NCBI GenBank assembly: GCA_021323595.1
Contig: JAJPKR010000054.1
Coordinates: 1 to 45,886, forward strand
Reading direction: 5' to 3'
Source: Terriglobia bacterium
GTDB taxonomy: Bacteria > Acidobacteriota > Terriglobia > Terriglobales > SCQP01
Length of the DNA: 45,886 nucleotides
Shown: positions 25,052 to 34,752 of the stretch, piece after piece
Position numbering within the stretch: position 1 is the first letter of the stretch
Layout of the letters: every line of letters starts with the position of its first letter
Notes under the pieces: generated by a model
What the model was told of the DNA's origin: nothing
Database searches by the model: none
The model's input: the letters and a program-made list of their open reading frames with translations, nothing else
Made by a program: the position numbers and the translations under genes

Positions 25052-28000
25052 TTACCGTCCGGACCCGCTTCCCGCAGTGGTCGCGGCCGCGCCCGCCGGC
25101 GGCAGCATGACGAGCGGGGTCAAGTTCTGCGCGAGCAGGGAGCGGTTGAAGGCCACCACGTCCTTGGTCATCAGCCTCTGGTAATCGCGCTTGGCGGCGG
25201 CAATTTGCCCCTCGATGATGGCGAGCAGCTTGTACTCGATATCCGTCGGCGCGTAATCTGCGCCGCCGGCAACGTCGCCGGCGCCGGTGCCGACCTCGCC
25301 GTTCAGCCAGATCAAGTTGAGGTAGGCCTTGTAGGCGTCTACGTAGTACTTGTCGTCGCTATTGGCCTCGACGCGATTGATGAGCTGATATTCAACCGCC
25401 TGCATCTTGGAGTCCATGTCGCGGACGCTTGTGAGCAAGCTCTTGCGGGCGCCCGTGATCTCGGCGCGCGGCGCGCCGTTGCCGCCGTTCTCGCTCACCA
25501 TCGCGCTCAGCGTCTCGAGTTGTTTGCGCGACCATTCGATTTGGTTGACCATGTCGCTGACTTGGTCGAGATCGCCACGAATCCGCAACTGCATCTTCAC
25601 CGCCGCTGCGATGCTTTGGTCCGTGCCGGCGGTGCGCGGATCCTTGAGGATGGTCAGGGGCTGGCTCTGGCTCGTGCCGTCCACGGTGAGCTTGACGGTA
25701 TAGCGCCCGGGAGGCGCCAGCGGGCCGCTCTCGGCCGGTTGAATGCCCCAATGGGTAATCGGCCGCCAGGTGGCGCCGCGGAACCGCACCTCATCCCAGA
25801 TGTGCGGATTGTCGGGCGCCGCCGTGCGCAGCCGCACCAGGCGCGGCGGCGCGTAGCGCATGTCCCAGCCGATGCGGTTCAGCCCGGCGCGGCCGGGCAC
25901 GCGCAAGGTGCGCACGAGGCCGCCCTTGGCATCGAAAATCTGCACTGCAACCGGGTGCTTCGGCGCCTGCGCCAGATAGAAGTTCAGCTCCGCGCGCGCG
26001 CCATGGAAGAAGCGATAAGCGGGCCGCGGCGCGAAGAAGTGCGCGGCGCCAAGCTGATCCGCTGCCGGCATGGTTTCAAGCGGCGTGATGTCGTCGAGGA
26101 TGTAAAAACCGCGGCCGTAGGTCGAGATCACCAGGTCGTGAAAGCGCTTCTGCACCACCGACCACGAAACGACCGTGTGCGGCAGGCCGGATTCGAGCGG
26201 CATCCAGTGCGCACCATCGTCGAGGGTGAAAAACAAGCCGCTGCCGGTGCCGGCAAACAGCAGGCCCGCGCGGTACGGGTCTTCGTCAATGTTGCGCACG
26301 TAATGCAGCGGTCCGGGGGGAATCGTCTCGCTGATCCGCTGCCAGGTACGGCCGAAGTCGGTCGTCTTATAAATGTAGGGACGGTCGTCGGCGCCATCCA
26401 GGTGAAAGTCCACGGAAACGTAGGCTGTACCGGCGGCAAAGTGCGACGGAGCGATGCTGGTGACTTCACCCCAAGGGGCGGGCAGGCCGACGTTGGCGGT
26501 CACGTCCGTCCAATGGCCGCCGCCGTCGCGCGTGTACCAAATCTTGCCGTCGTTCGTGCCCGCCCAGATCAAGCCTCTTTCGATGGGCGAGGGCGCGATC
26601 GCATAGACGACTTCGCCATAAAACTGTCCGAGGTTGTCGCCGCTAAGGCCGCCCGACGAAATCAGCTTGGAGGGATCTTGCGTCGAGAGGTCGGGGCTGA
26701 TGACCGTCCAGCTTTGGCCGCCGTCGGAAGTTTTGAAGATCACCTGGCAGCCGTAATAGACGGTGTTGTGGTCGAAGGGGTCGATGGCCAGCGGCGGCGT
26801 CCAGTGGCAGCGGTACTTGGTCTTGTTGGGCGGCGAATCGAGGGTATGGAACCACGGGCTCACCGAGCGCGCCAGCTTGGTGCGCGCGTCCCAGCGCGTC
26901 ACTTCGTCGCCATAGCAGCTTGCCCAGACGATATCGGGGTTGGTGGGATCGGGCAGCGTGAACCCGCTCTCGCATCCGCCCATGTCGCGATCCCAGCCCG
27001 GCTGGCCGCGCTCGCCGTAGAAGAACGGCGGCGCCAGGCTCGGCCCGCGCATCGTGCCGCTGTCTTGCATGTTGCCGTAAACCTCGTAGGGAATCTGGTC
27101 GTCCACGGCGACGTGATACATCTGCCCGATCGGCAGCGACACGCGATTGAAGCCGCGGCCGTGCACGGTGGTGATGTTGAGGCCGCCGTCGTCGCTGATG
27201 ACGAAGCGGTCTGCGTTGGTGGGATCGATCCAGATGTCGTGGTTGTCGCCGCCCCAGGGAACGGCATAAAAGGTGTTGCCGCCGTCGGTGGAATGGAAGA
27301 AGCTGCTGTTCGACAGCAAGACCTCGTTTTCGTTCGCCGGCGAGACGGCGATGCGGATGTAGTAGCCGGCGCGGCCGATCAGTTCCCGGTTCCAGTTGAC
27401 CACGCGCCAGTCGGCACCGCCATCGTCGGAGCGCCAGAACGAGCCTTGGTCCTTCGTTTCGATCAAGGCATAAACGCGGTTGGAATCGGTTGGCGCCACC
27501 GCTACGTCAATCTTGCCCACGGGCGAGTGGGGCAAGCCATGGCCCTCGATGCGATGCCAGCTCGTGCCGTTGTCGTGGGAAACAAAGACCCCGCTGCCCG
27601 GCCCGCCGCTCAGCTCCGCCCAAGGATGCATCACGACCTGCCACATGCCGGCGAACAGGGTGCTGGGGTTTTGCGGATCCATGCTCAAACCCGAGCAGCC
27701 GGTGTTTTCATCTACGAAGAGGACGCGCTGCCAAGTCTTGCCGCCATCTTTGGTGCGGAAGACGCCGCGCGATTGCTGCGGACCGGTGCCGCGGCCGAGG
27801 GCGCAAACAAAGACCTCGTTGGCATCTTGGGGATTGATCACGATGCGGCCGATGCGGCCGGTCTGGTCGAGGCCCATGTGCTGCCACGTCTTGCCCGCAT
27901 CCAGCGAGCGATAGACGCCATCGCCCATCACGTCCGTGTCGCGGATCATCCACGCTTCACCGGTGCCGGCCCAGACGATGGAGTGATTCGAAGCCGCCAC

Positions 28001-28312
28001 CGCCAGCGCGCCGATTGCCGCCACCGGCTCTTGATCGAAGATCGGCTGCCAGCGGTTGCCGCCGTCGGTGCTCTTGAAAATGCCGCCGGAAGCCGCGCCG
28101 GCATAGTAGGTGCTAGGGTCGCCGGGCACGCCTGCTACCGCAGCCACGCGATTGCCGGCGTAGGGGCCCAGAAAGCGAAAATGCAGCGCGCCGAGTTGCT
28201 CCGCAGTGAACTGCGGCGGCGCTTGCGCCGACACCATGAGCACCGCGCACATCACCGCCGCGGACAGACCCATCCAGCGCCTGCCGCACTCACGCCAGCT
28301 ACAATCCCGCAT
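25052..28312 (-). CDS. Very large secreted BNR/sortilin-type beta-propeller protein
   Basis: The product is 1,086 residues with an N-terminal signal segment ([20 protein letters not shown], after 13 extra residues). The body contains many Asp-box/BNR repeats of the form SxDGGxx[75 protein letters not shown]. This indicates two sortilin/VPS10-like ten-bladed propellers. The C-terminal roughly 250 residues form a different domain with [13 protein letters not shown] and a helical bundle with conserved [17 protein letters not shown]. Such proteins are often annotated 'glycosyl hydrolase' in Acidobacteriota, but no hydrolase active site is evident and the role is unknown. The minus-strand promoter TTGACA-17-AAGAAT ends 8 bases before ATG 28312, so this may be a leaderless start; the alternative is ATG 28273. 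Confidence 0.85.
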   Translation of the reverse strand: MRDCSWRECGRRWMGLSAAVMCAVLMVSAQAPPQFTAEQLGALHFRFLGPYAGNRVAAVAGVPGDPSTYYAGAASGGIFKSTDGGNRWQPIFDQEPVAAIGALAVAASNHSIVWAGTGEAWMIRDTDVMGDGVYRSLDAGKTWQHMGLDQTGRIGRIVINPQDANEVFVCALGRGTGPQQSRGVFRTKDGGKTWQRVLFVDENTGCSGLSMDPQNPSTLFAGMWQVVMHPWAELSGGPGSGVFVSHDNGTSWHRIEGHGLPHSPVGKIDVAVAPTDSNRVYALIETKDQGSFWRSDDGGADWRVVNWNRELIGRAGYYIRIAVSPANENEVLLSNSSFFHSTDGGNTFYAVPWGGDNHDIWIDPTNADRFVISDDGGLNITTVHGRGFNRVSLPIGQMYHVAVDDQIPYEVYGNMQDSGTMRGPSLAPPFFYGERGQPGWDRDMGGCESGFTLPDPTNPDIVWASCYGDEVTRWDARTKLARSVSPWFHTLDSPPNKTKYRCHWTPPLAIDPFDHNTVYYGCQVIFKTSDGGQSWTVISPDLSTQDPSKLISSGGLSGDNLGQFYGEVVYAIAPSPIERGLIWAGTNDGKIWYTRDGGGHWTDVTANVGLPAPWGEVTSIAPSHFAAGTAYVSVDFHLDGADDRPYIYKTTDFGRTWQRISETIPPGPLHYVRNIDEDPYRAGLLFAGTGSGLFFTLDDGAHWMPLESGLPHTVVSWSVVQKRFHDLVISTYGRGFYILDDITPLETMPAADQLGAAHFFAPRPAYRFFHGARAELNFYLAQAPKHPVAVQIFDAKGGLVRTLRVPGRAGLNRIGWDMRYAPPRLVRLRTAAPDNPHIWDEVRFRGATWRPITHWGIQPAESGPLAPPGRYTVKLTVDGTSQSQPLTILKDPRTAGTDQSIAAAVKMQLRIRGDLDQVSDMVNQIEWSRKQLETLSAMVSENGGNGAPRAEITGARKSLLTSVRDMDSKMQAVEYQLINRVEANSDDKYYVDAYKAYLNLIWLNGEVGTGAGDVAGGADYAPTDIEYKLLAIIEGQIAAAKRDYQRLMTKDVVAFNRSLLAQNLTPLVMLPPAGAAATTAGSGSGR

Positions 28313-28320
28313 GGGGCGGT

Positions 28321-28356
28321 ATTCTTTCCTGCCTGCGCGGGGCTGTCAAGTATAAT
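28321..28356. promoter_or_regulatory. Compact divergent promoter pair
   Basis: Leftwards, TTGACA (28344-28349, minus strand) and AAGAAT (28321-28326) are spaced 17 bases and drive the BNR protein gene. Rightwards, a perfect TATAAT (28351-28356) lies 22 bases before the epimerase start; its -35 is weak. The two elements are nearly abutting, so polymerases at the two promoters would exclude each other. Confidence 0.6.
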
Positions 28357-28378
28357 TTATCCGCGCGACTCTTATCCT

Positions 28379-29341
28379 ATGTCTGCCTTCGAGTTAACTC
28401 GCTTGCATGTCATTGACTCTCATACCGCCGGCGAGCCCACTCGCATCGTGGTGGCCGGCGGGCCGGAGCTTGGCCGCGGCTCCCTCCGTGATCAATTGGC
28501 GCATCTGCGCCGGCATGACGAACTGCGCCGTGCCGTCGTGCTCGAGCCGCGCGGCTCGGAGGTCATCGTCGGGGCTTTGCTCTGCGAGCCGTCGAGTCCC
28601 GCGGCGGCGGCGGGGGTGATCTTCTTTAACAATGTCGGCTACCTGGGCATGTGCGGGCACGGCACCATCGGCCTGATGGTCACCCTTGCCCACATGGGCC
28701 GTATCGGACCGGGACGCCACAACATCGAGACGCCGGTGGGCATGGTTAGCGCCGAGTTGCACGGCGACGGGTCGGTCACGGTCGAGAACGTGCCCAGCTA
28801 TCGCCGCAGCGCTCAAATGCCCCTGCGTCTGGAAGACGGCCGCGTGGTGCATGGCGATGTCGCTTGGGGCGGCAACTGGTTCTATTTGTGTGACGACCAC
28901 GGCCAGCGCATCGCCGCCGACAATATCGAAGCATTGACCGATTTCGCCTGGCGGATTCGCCGCGCGCTGCCGGCGCAAGGCATCACGGGCGACCAAGGCG
29001 CCGAAATCGACCACATCGAGCTCTTCGGGCCGCCAGCGGCACCGGGGGCCGACAGCAAGAACTTCGTGCTGTGTCCCGGCAAGGCCTACGACCGCTCGCC
29101 CTGCGGCACCGGTACCAGCGCCAAGCTGGCCTGCTTGCATGCGCTGGGCAAATTGCCGCCGGGAGAAATTTGGCGGCAAGAGAGCGTGATCGGCACGATC
29201 TTCGAAGCCAGCTATCGGTTGGAAGGCGGCCGGGTGGTGCCCTCCATCAAGGGCTCGGCCTACATCACCGCCGAGGCCGATTTGATCTTCGATGCGCGCG
29301 ATCCGTTTCGCACCGGCATCGGCGCCGGATCGCGCGCATGA
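28379..29341 (+). CDS. Proline-racemase-family enzyme, probable 4-hydroxyproline 2-epimerase
   Basis: The product is 320 residues from ATG 28379. Both catalytic cysteines of the 4-hydroxyproline epimerase subgroup are present: Cys 92 in [20 protein letters not shown] and Cys 242 in [35 protein letters not shown] at the N-terminus and [12 protein letters not shown] near the end are also typical. The His after the first Cys (MCGHG) fits epimerases rather than trans-3-hydroxyproline dehydratases, which have Thr replacing the second Cys. It converts trans-4-hydroxy-L-proline to cis-4-hydroxy-D-proline. The next gene overlaps by 4 bases and would oxidise that product. A reading frame continues upstream on this strand through the BNR gene but is only its antisense shadow. 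Confidence 0.92.
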   Translation: MSAFELTRLHVIDSHTAGEPTRIVVAGGPELGRGSLRDQLAHLRRHDELRRAVVLEPRGSEVIVGALLCEPSSPAAAAGVIFFNNVGYLGMCGHGTIGLMVTLAHMGRIGPGRHNIETPVGMVSAELHGDGSVTVENVPSYRRSAQMPLRLEDGRVVHGDVAWGGNWFYLCDDHGQRIAADNIEALTDFAWRIRRALPAQGITGDQGAEIDHIELFGPPAAPGADSKNFVLCPGKAYDRSPCGTGTSAKLACLHALGKLPPGEIWRQESVIGTIFEASYRLEGGRVVPSIKGSAYITAEADLIFDARDPFRTGIGAGSRA

Positions 29342-30462
29342 GCTGCGGCTCTCTCGACGTAGCCATTGCCGGCGCGGGGATCGTCGGTGCCGCCTGCGCG
29401 CGGGAATGCGCGCGCCGCGGCTTGCGGGTGCGAGTTTTCGACCGCGCCGGCGTGGGTGGCGGCGCCACCGCCGCCGGCATGGGCCATATCGTCGTGATGG
29501 ACGATTCGGAGGCCCAGTTCGCGCTGACGCGCTATTCGCAGCGGCTCTGGCAGGAGCTGCGGCCCGAACTACCCGCGGCAGTGGAATACGAGTCCGCGGG
29601 CACGCTTTGGGTTGCCGCCGACGAAGAGGAGATGGCCGAAGTCGAGCGCAAGCGCGGCTATTACGAGGCGCGCGGCGTGGCGTGCGAAGCGGTGAGCGCC
29701 GCCCAGTTGGCCGCGCTGGAACCGAACCTGCGCCCGGGCTTGACGGGCGCGTTGCTGGTGCCGGGCGACGCGGTCGTGTATCCGCCATGCGCGGCTCAGT
29801 ATCTTCTCGCGCAGGCCGTCGCGGCGGGCGCCGAGGTGAGCCTCGGCAGTCCTATCGTCGCGCTCGGCGAAGGCCGGGTGCGGCTGGCGAACGGGGAAAC
29901 GATCCGCGCCGGCCGCATCGTCAACGCTTGCGGAGCGTGGGCGCCCGAGTTGACGTCGGGCCTGGCGATTCGCCCGCGCAAGGGGCATTTATTGATTACC
30001 GATCGCTACCCCGGCTTCGTGCGCCACCAGCTTGTCGAACTGGGTTATTTAAAGAGCGCGCATTCGCTGACGCTCGATTCGGTCGCGTTCAACGTTCAGC
30101 CGCGTCACACCGGGCAGGTCTTGATCGGCTCCTCGCGCCAGTTTGGTGCCGCCGACGGCGCCGTCGAGGCGCCGATGCTGGCGCGCATGCTGGCGCGCGC
30201 TCAGGCCTACATGCCCGCGCTCGGCCGCTTGTCGGGATTGCGCGCCTGGACCGGCTTCCGCGCCGCCACGCCCGATAAGCTGCCCTTGATCGGTCCTGTG
30301 CCCGGCGACGATTCGCTCTATCTCGCCACCGGCCATGAAGGCCTCGGCATCACGACATCGCTGGCCACCGGTCGCTTGATCGCCGATCTGATGACCGGCG
30401 CCTCGCCTTCGCTTCCCGCCGAGCCCTATCTTCCCTCCCGCACGCTGAGTCATGAGAATTAG
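29338..30462 (+). CDS. FAD-dependent D-amino-acid dehydrogenase, probable D-hydroxyproline dehydrogenase
   Basis: The product is 374 residues of the DAO fold: nucleotide motif [20 protein letters not shown] at the N-terminus, [18 protein letters not shown] following, the flavin-contact segment [14 protein letters not shown], and the C-terminal [20 protein letters not shown] and [15 protein letters not shown]. It overlaps the epimerase stop (ATGA), showing translational coupling. Given this partner, the substrate is most likely cis-4-hydroxy-D-proline, oxidised to a pyrroline carboxylate. The deaminase/dehydratase and semialdehyde dehydrogenase needed to finish the route are not in the window. 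Peptide-bound hydroxyproline from plant extensins or collagen is a plausible source. Confidence 0.88.
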   Translation: MSCGSLDVAIAGAGIVGAACARECARRGLRVRVFDRAGVGGGATAAGMGHIVVMDDSEAQFALTRYSQRLWQELRPELPAAVEYESAGTLWVAADEEEMAEVERKRGYYEARGVACEAVSAAQLAALEPNLRPGLTGALLVPGDAVVYPPCAAQYLLAQAVAAGAEVSLGSPIVALGEGRVRLANGETIRAGRIVNACGAWAPELTSGLAIRPRKGHLLITDRYPGFVRHQLVELGYLKSAHSLTLDSVAFNVQPRHTGQVLIGSSRQFGAADGAVEAPMLARMLARAQAYMPALGRLSGLRAWTGFRAATPDKLPLIGPVPGDDSLYLATGHEGLGITTSLATGRLIADLMTGASPSLPAEPYLPSRTLSHEN

Positions 30463-30562
30463 GCGCTAGCCACACCGCGAGCGGAATCAGCCGTGGTGTG
30501 CCGGAGTCAACCCCAGCGATTCGGCGCGGTTTTGCAGCTACTCTGATAGAGTTTCAGCGGGA

Positions 30563-32395
30563 GTGACCTTGAATCGGCGGGACTTCATCGGCAGTCTGGC
30601 GCTGCTGCCGGCGGCCTGGCGCTGGCATGCGGGGCTGCAAGCGCGCGGCGAGGGCGGCGGCGGCTATCGCACGCCGCATGGGCTGCCGCTCGACGAGCCG
30701 TCAGGCGTCATCGCGCCCGACGCCATCCCCGTGTGCAAGATCGCGCCCTGCGGATACGCCCCAGCGGCGCGCAAGCTGGGGATGATCACCGCCGCGCGTC
30801 CCGCCGCGCACTTCACCATGCATCCGGCGGGCCGGAGCGAGGTCGTGTTTCGCGGTACCCTGAGCGACCCCGCGTTCGACGCCGACTCGGGCGATCGCGT
30901 GCAATGCGCCGATTTCAGCGGGTTTCGCCGGGCTGGGCAATATCAGTTGCGGGTGGCGGGCGCGCCGCCGAGCGAGCCTTTTGAAATTGGCGAGGGCATC
31001 TATCGGCGGCCCTTGCGCCTCGCCAGCCGCTTCTTTTATGGCCAGCGCTGCGGAACCGAGGTGGCGATGGCGGGCGAGTTCGCGGCTTATCGCCATGCCG
31101 CTTGCCATCTCGCCGCGGCCTTTCACCCTTGCTCGGGCCGCGCCGGCGTCTGCCACAATCGCGGCGGCTGGCACGATGCCGGCGACTATGGCCGCTACAT
31201 CGTCAACAGCGGCATCACGACTGCAACGCTGCTGTGGACGGTCGAGTTGTTCGGCGGCGTCGTCAATGCGCTCGGCCTCGATCTGCCGGAGTCGGGCGGC
31301 CGCATGCCCGACCTGCTGCGCGAGATTCGCTGGAATCTGGACTGGATGCTGACTCTCGCTGACGCCGACGGCGGTGTTTGGCACAAACAAACCAGCACCG
31401 TTTTTTGCCCGTTCGTGATGCCCGAGGACGATCATCTCGTCAGTTTCATCATCGGCTCGGGAACGTCTCCCTATAAGACGACGGGCGCCACGGCGGATTT
31501 GGCGGCGGTCGCGGCGGTCGCCGCGCGCGTCTATGCACCCTACGATCCGGCCTATGCCGCGCGTTGCCTGGCGGCGGCGCGGCGCGCCTGGACATGGCTC
31601 GAGAAGTATCCCGATCAGCGCTTTCGCAATCCGCCGGGAATCTCGACCGGCGCTTACAGCGACTCCGAACTCGACGACGAGTGCCTATGGGCGGCGGCGG
31701 AGTTGTGGCGCGCCACCGGCGAGGACCGCTACCACGCCTACTTTTTGGCTCGCTATACGCCGTTCGTATCCGCGCTGCCGCGCTTCACGCCTCCCGGCTG
31801 GGGTCAGACCGCGGCGCTGGGCCTGTGGAGCTACGCGCTAGCCGAGGCGCGCAGCGGCCGGAGGCCGCTGCGGCCGCAAGCCGCGGCGCAGGCGGCGATC
31901 CGCCAGGCTTCGCTCGCCGCGGCGGATGAACTGGCGCGCCGCGCCGCCAACGGCTACCGCACGCCCCTGCGCAGCCGCGATTATGTCTGGGGCTCGAACG
32001 GCGTCGCCGCCAACTATGCCTTCCAGCTCTTGCTCGCGCGCCGCTTCCACGCGCGCCGCGAGTATCTCGAAACCGCGCTCGATTGCTTGCATTACCTTCT
32101 CGGGCGCAATCCGCTGGGATTCTGCTACGTGACCCATCTCGCCTCGCGCGGCGTGCAACGCCCGCACCATCGTCCCAGCGTGGCGGATGGCCTCGCTGCA
32201 CCCTGGCCGGGAATGCTCTCGGGCGGCCCCAATGCCGCTCGCGGCGACGCGGCCATGCGGAAGTTTGTGCCGGCGGGCACGCCGCCCGCCAAGTCGTATA
32301 TTGACAATCACGCCGCTTACTCGTGCAACGAGGTGGCGATCAATTGGAACGCGCCGCTGGTTTTCGCATTGGCCGGCGCGCTCGCGGAAACCTAG
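30563..32395 (+). CDS. Glycoside hydrolase family 9 with Tat signal
   Basis: The product is about 610 residues. A Tat signal (LNRRDFIGSLALLPAAW) is followed by an N-terminal immunoglobulin-like CelD domain (residues about 60-145, RSEVVFRGTL, FSGFRRAGQYQLRVAG) and the (alpha/alpha)6 GH9 catalytic barrel. Catalytic Asp pair: GGWHDAGDYGRYIVNSG (Asp 205, Asp 208). Acid/base Glu near the end: SCNEVAINWNAPLVFALAGA. Also LGRNPLGFCYVTHLASRGVQ and the RPHHRPS motif. Family members cleave beta-1,4-glucans (cellulose, xyloglucan) or exo-act on cello-oligomers and glucosamine. GTG 30563 has GGGA touching it; TTG 30569 with GGGAG five bases upstream may be the true start. The SGNH esterase starts 11 bases after the stop, so the two are co-expressed. 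Confidence 0.92.
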   Translation: MTLNRRDFIGSLALLPAAWRWHAGLQARGEGGGGYRTPHGLPLDEPSGVIAPDAIPVCKIAPCGYAPAARKLGMITAARPAAHFTMHPAGRSEVVFRGTLSDPAFDADSGDRVQCADFSGFRRAGQYQLRVAGAPPSEPFEIGEGIYRRPLRLASRFFYGQRCGTEVAMAGEFAAYRHAACHLAAAFHPCSGRAGVCHNRGGWHDAGDYGRYIVNSGITTATLLWTVELFGGVVNALGLDLPESGGRMPDLLREIRWNLDWMLTLADADGGVWHKQTSTVFCPFVMPEDDHLVSFIIGSGTSPYKTTGATADLAAVAAVAARVYAPYDPAYAARCLAAARRAWTWLEKYPDQRFRNPPGISTGAYSDSELDDECLWAAAELWRATGEDRYHAYFLARYTPFVSALPRFTPPGWGQTAALGLWSYALAEARSGRRPLRPQAAAQAAIRQASLAAADELARRAANGYRTPLRSRDYVWGSNGVAANYAFQLLLARRFHARREYLETALDCLHYLLGRNPLGFCYVTHLASRGVQRPHHRPSVADGLAAPWPGMLSGGPNAARGDAAMRKFVPAGTPPAKSYIDNHAAYSCNEVAINWNAPLVFALAGALAET

Positions 32396-32406
32396 GAGAC
32401 CGTCCG

Positions 32407-33639
32407 ATGCGCCGTCTGTTCGTCCTCGCCTGCTTGCTCTCGCTGGCCGTTCTGGCCGCCGCCCAGCGTCCCGCCGCTCATTGGGTTGGGACCTGGGCCG
32501 CGTCGCAGATGGGGGCCAGCGCCAATGAAGAATTGCCCGTAACCGCCGGCCAGCCTTTCACGCTGCGAGACATCGTGCACGTGTCGCTCGGCGGACGGCG
32601 GTTGCGGCTGCGCTTGGCGAACGACTTCGGCCCTGCGCCGCTGCACGTGGTGGCAGCGCACATCGCGCGGGTCCGCTCGCGGGTGACAGGCGAGATTGAT
32701 CCAGCCTCGGACCGCGCCATCACCTTCGCCGGCCGCGCGGCGGTGACGATTCCCGCCGGCGCCGAATATCTCTCCGATCCTGTAGCCTTTCCGCTGCCAC
32801 CGCGCTCGGATTTGGCGGTCACGCTGGTGCTGGCGGCGCCGCCGGCGCGCGCCACCGACCACTCCGGCGCGCATGAGACCTCCTTTATCGCCGAGGGCGA
32901 GCAAGCGGCGGCGCCCACCTTGACCCAGGCTCGGGCGGTGGAGCATTGGTATTTCTTGGCGGCAGTGGACGTGCTCGCGGCACCCGCAGCTCGCGCCGTC
33001 GTGTGCCTGGGCGACTCAATCACCGATGGCCACGCCTCCACCCTCAACGGCGACGATCGCTGGCCCGACGATTTGGCGGCGCGCCTGCAGCAGGCCGCCG
33101 CCACCCGCGACGTTGGCGTGCTGAACGAGGGCATCGGCGGCAACCGTCTGCTGCTCGACGGCATAGGCGCCAACGCTCTGGCGCGGTTCGGTCGCGATGT
33201 GCTGGAGCAAGTCGGCGCGCGCTACCTGATCGTGCTCGAAGGCATCAACGATCTCGGCGTGCTCACCCGCGATCATCCCGTTCCCGCCGCCGAGCATGAA
33301 CGCATGGTGCGGCGCATCCTGGCCGCCTACGAACAGATCATTCTTCGCGCCCACGCTCACGGCATGAAGGTCATGGGTGCGACCATTACGCCCGATGGCG
33401 GGCCGAGTTACTATCACCCCGGCCCGGCTTCCGAAGCCGACCGGCAAGCGATCAATGCCTGGATTCGCGCCCGCGGCCACTTCGACGCGGTCGCCGATTT
33501 CGACCGCGCCGTCCGCGATCCGGCGCATCCGGACCGCATGCTTCCGGGCTATGATTCCGGCGACCACCTGCATCCGTCGCCGGCGGGCTATCGCGCGATG
33601 GCCGCCGCCATTCCGCTGAAGTTCTTTTCCGCCCCCTAG
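32407..33639 (+). CDS. Secreted SGNH/GDSL-family esterase
   Basis: The product is 410 residues, with ribosome site TAGGAGA before ATG 32407. Signal peptide FVLACLLSLAVLAAAQ. After a roughly 190-residue N-terminal beta-domain (LRDIVHVSLGGRRLRLRLAN) comes the SGNH hydrolase: block I VVCLGDSITDGHAS (nucleophile Ser), block II NEGIGGNRLLLDG, block III EGINDLGVL, and block V YDSGDHLHPSPAGY with catalytic Asp and His. Such two-domain proteins deacetylate plant polysaccharides or act on rhamnogalacturonan/xylan esters; the exact substrate is not predictable. It is coupled to the GH9 gene, suggesting joint attack on a decorated polymer. Confidence 0.9.
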   Translation: MRRLFVLACLLSLAVLAAAQRPAAHWVGTWAASQMGASANEELPVTAGQPFTLRDIVHVSLGGRRLRLRLANDFGPAPLHVVAAHIARVRSRVTGEIDPASDRAITFAGRAAVTIPAGAEYLSDPVAFPLPPRSDLAVTLVLAAPPARATDHSGAHETSFIAEGEQAAAPTLTQARAVEHWYFLAAVDVLAAPAARAVVCLGDSITDGHASTLNGDDRWPDDLAARLQQAAATRDVGVLNEGIGGNRLLLDGIGANALARFGRDVLEQVGARYLIVLEGINDLGVLTRDHPVPAAEHERMVRRILAAYEQIILRAHAHGMKVMGATITPDGGPSYYHPGPASEADRQAINAWIRARGHFDAVADFDRAVRDPAHPDRMLPGYDSGDHLHPSPAGYRAMAAAIPLKFFSAP

Positions 33640-33704
33640 CCGCAAGTACGAGATCGGGCGCGATGGTGGCGCGCCGCGCTGGCGCCCGGCCGCCAGCTTG
33701 GCCG

Positions 33705-33733
33705 TTGAGGTACGGAAGCGGACGGAGTACAGT
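33705..33733 (+). promoter_or_regulatory. Possible internal promoter before the sugar transporter genes
   Basis: TTGAGG (33705-33710) and TACAGT (33728-33733) are spaced 17 bases within the 112-base gap after the SGNH gene, 18 bases before ATG 33752. It would allow the transporter and catabolic genes to be expressed apart from the two secreted enzymes. Confidence 0.4.
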
Positions 33734-33751
33734 GAGAGGCGCGAAACGCGT

Positions 33752-34735
33752 ATGGGCGACGGGGGAACCAGGCGGCGGCGCCAACGGGCGGCAGGGGCGA
33801 TCTTGGGGCTGGCGGCGCTCGTGGCAGGTGGGTGCCGGCGCGCGCCGCAGCGGGTCATTGCAGTCATCCCCAAGGGCACATCGAATCCCTATTGGCAAAG
33901 CGTGCATGCGGGCGCGGCGGCGGCGGCCCGGCATTTTGGCTATCGCATCTGGTGGAACGGCCCGCCGCAAGAGACCGACTACAGCCAACAGGCCGACATC
34001 GTCGAGGATGCGATCAGTCGCGGCGTGGTCGGCATTGTGCTCGCGCCGGCGCAACGCGACGCGCTGGCGCCGCCGGTGCGCCGCGCCGCTGCCGCCGGCA
34101 TTCCCGTCAGCATCATCGATTCCGGCATCGCCCTGCCGGCCTCGAGCTACGTCAGCTACGTCGCCAGCAACAATGTCATCGGCGGTCGCATGGACGCCGA
34201 CTATTTGGCGCAACTGCTGCACGGGGCCGGCGACATCGCCATCGTCGGCGTGGCGCCGGGCAGCGTCTCGACCATGGAGCGCGAGCAAGGCTTCGAGGAT
34301 GAGATCAAAGCGAAGTACCCGCGCTTGCACGTGGTCGAGTTTCGCTACGGCATGGCCGACGTGGCTCGCTCCCGCGCCGCCGCCGATGACATTCTCGCCG
34401 CCCATCCCCATCTCGCCGGGCTGTTCGCGTCCAACGAGAGCAGTACGCTGGGTCTGATCCTGGCCCTGCGCGCCCACGGGCTGGCGGGCAAGATTCCGCT
34501 AGTCGGGTTCGATACCGATCCCGATTTGGTGCGCGCGCTCGCCGCCCACGAGTTGTCAGCCCTGGTCGTGCAGGATCCCTATCAGATCGGCTATCAGGGC
34601 GTGGCGGTGCTGGCGCAAAAGCTCGCCGGCCAGAAGCCGCCCGCACACTTGGACACCGCTCTGCATTTGGTCACGCCAGAAAACATGAGCGCGCCGGGTA
34701 TGCAGGCGGTCCTCAACCCTCCGGTCTTTCACTGA
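33752..34735 (+). CDS. Sugar ABC transporter substrate-binding lipoprotein (RbsB-like)
   Basis: The product is 327 residues from ATG 33752. A lipoprotein signal ends LAALVAGGC, with Cys as the lipid-modified first mature residue. The periplasmic-binding-protein-1/4 fold is shown by VIAVIPKGTSNPYWQSVHAG, QQADIVEDAISRGVVGIVLA, AAGIPVSIIDSGI, ASNNVIGGRMDADYLAQ, LFASNESSTLGLILALRAHG and PLVGFDTDPDLVRAL. This family delivers ribose, xylose, galactose, rhamnose or fucose-type sugars to a CUT2 transporter, whose ATPase and permease genes follow directly. The neighbouring catabolic genes suggest a 6-deoxyhexose or its acid. Start alternatives at 33732 (GTG) and 33698 (TTG) exist upstream. Confidence 0.92.
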   Translation: MGDGGTRRRRQRAAGAILGLAALVAGGCRRAPQRVIAVIPKGTSNPYWQSVHAGAAAAARHFGYRIWWNGPPQETDYSQQADIVEDAISRGVVGIVLAPAQRDALAPPVRRAAAAGIPVSIIDSGIALPASSYVSYVASNNVIGGRMDADYLAQLLHGAGDIAIVGVAPGSVSTMEREQGFEDEIKAKYPRLHVVEFRYGMADVARSRAAADDILAAHPHLAGLFASNESSTLGLILALRAHGLAGKIPLVGFDTDPDLVRALAAHELSALVVQDPYQIGYQGVAVLAQKLAGQKPPAHLDTALHLVTPENMSAPGMQAVLNPPVFH

Positions 34736-34752
34736 TCCTGCGAGCGATCCCG

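Noticed and set aside
25205-28378. Very long upstream extension of the epimerase frame on the plus strand
   Set aside because: It is the antisense shadow of the BNR protein gene; conserved epimerase sequence begins only at ATG 28379.
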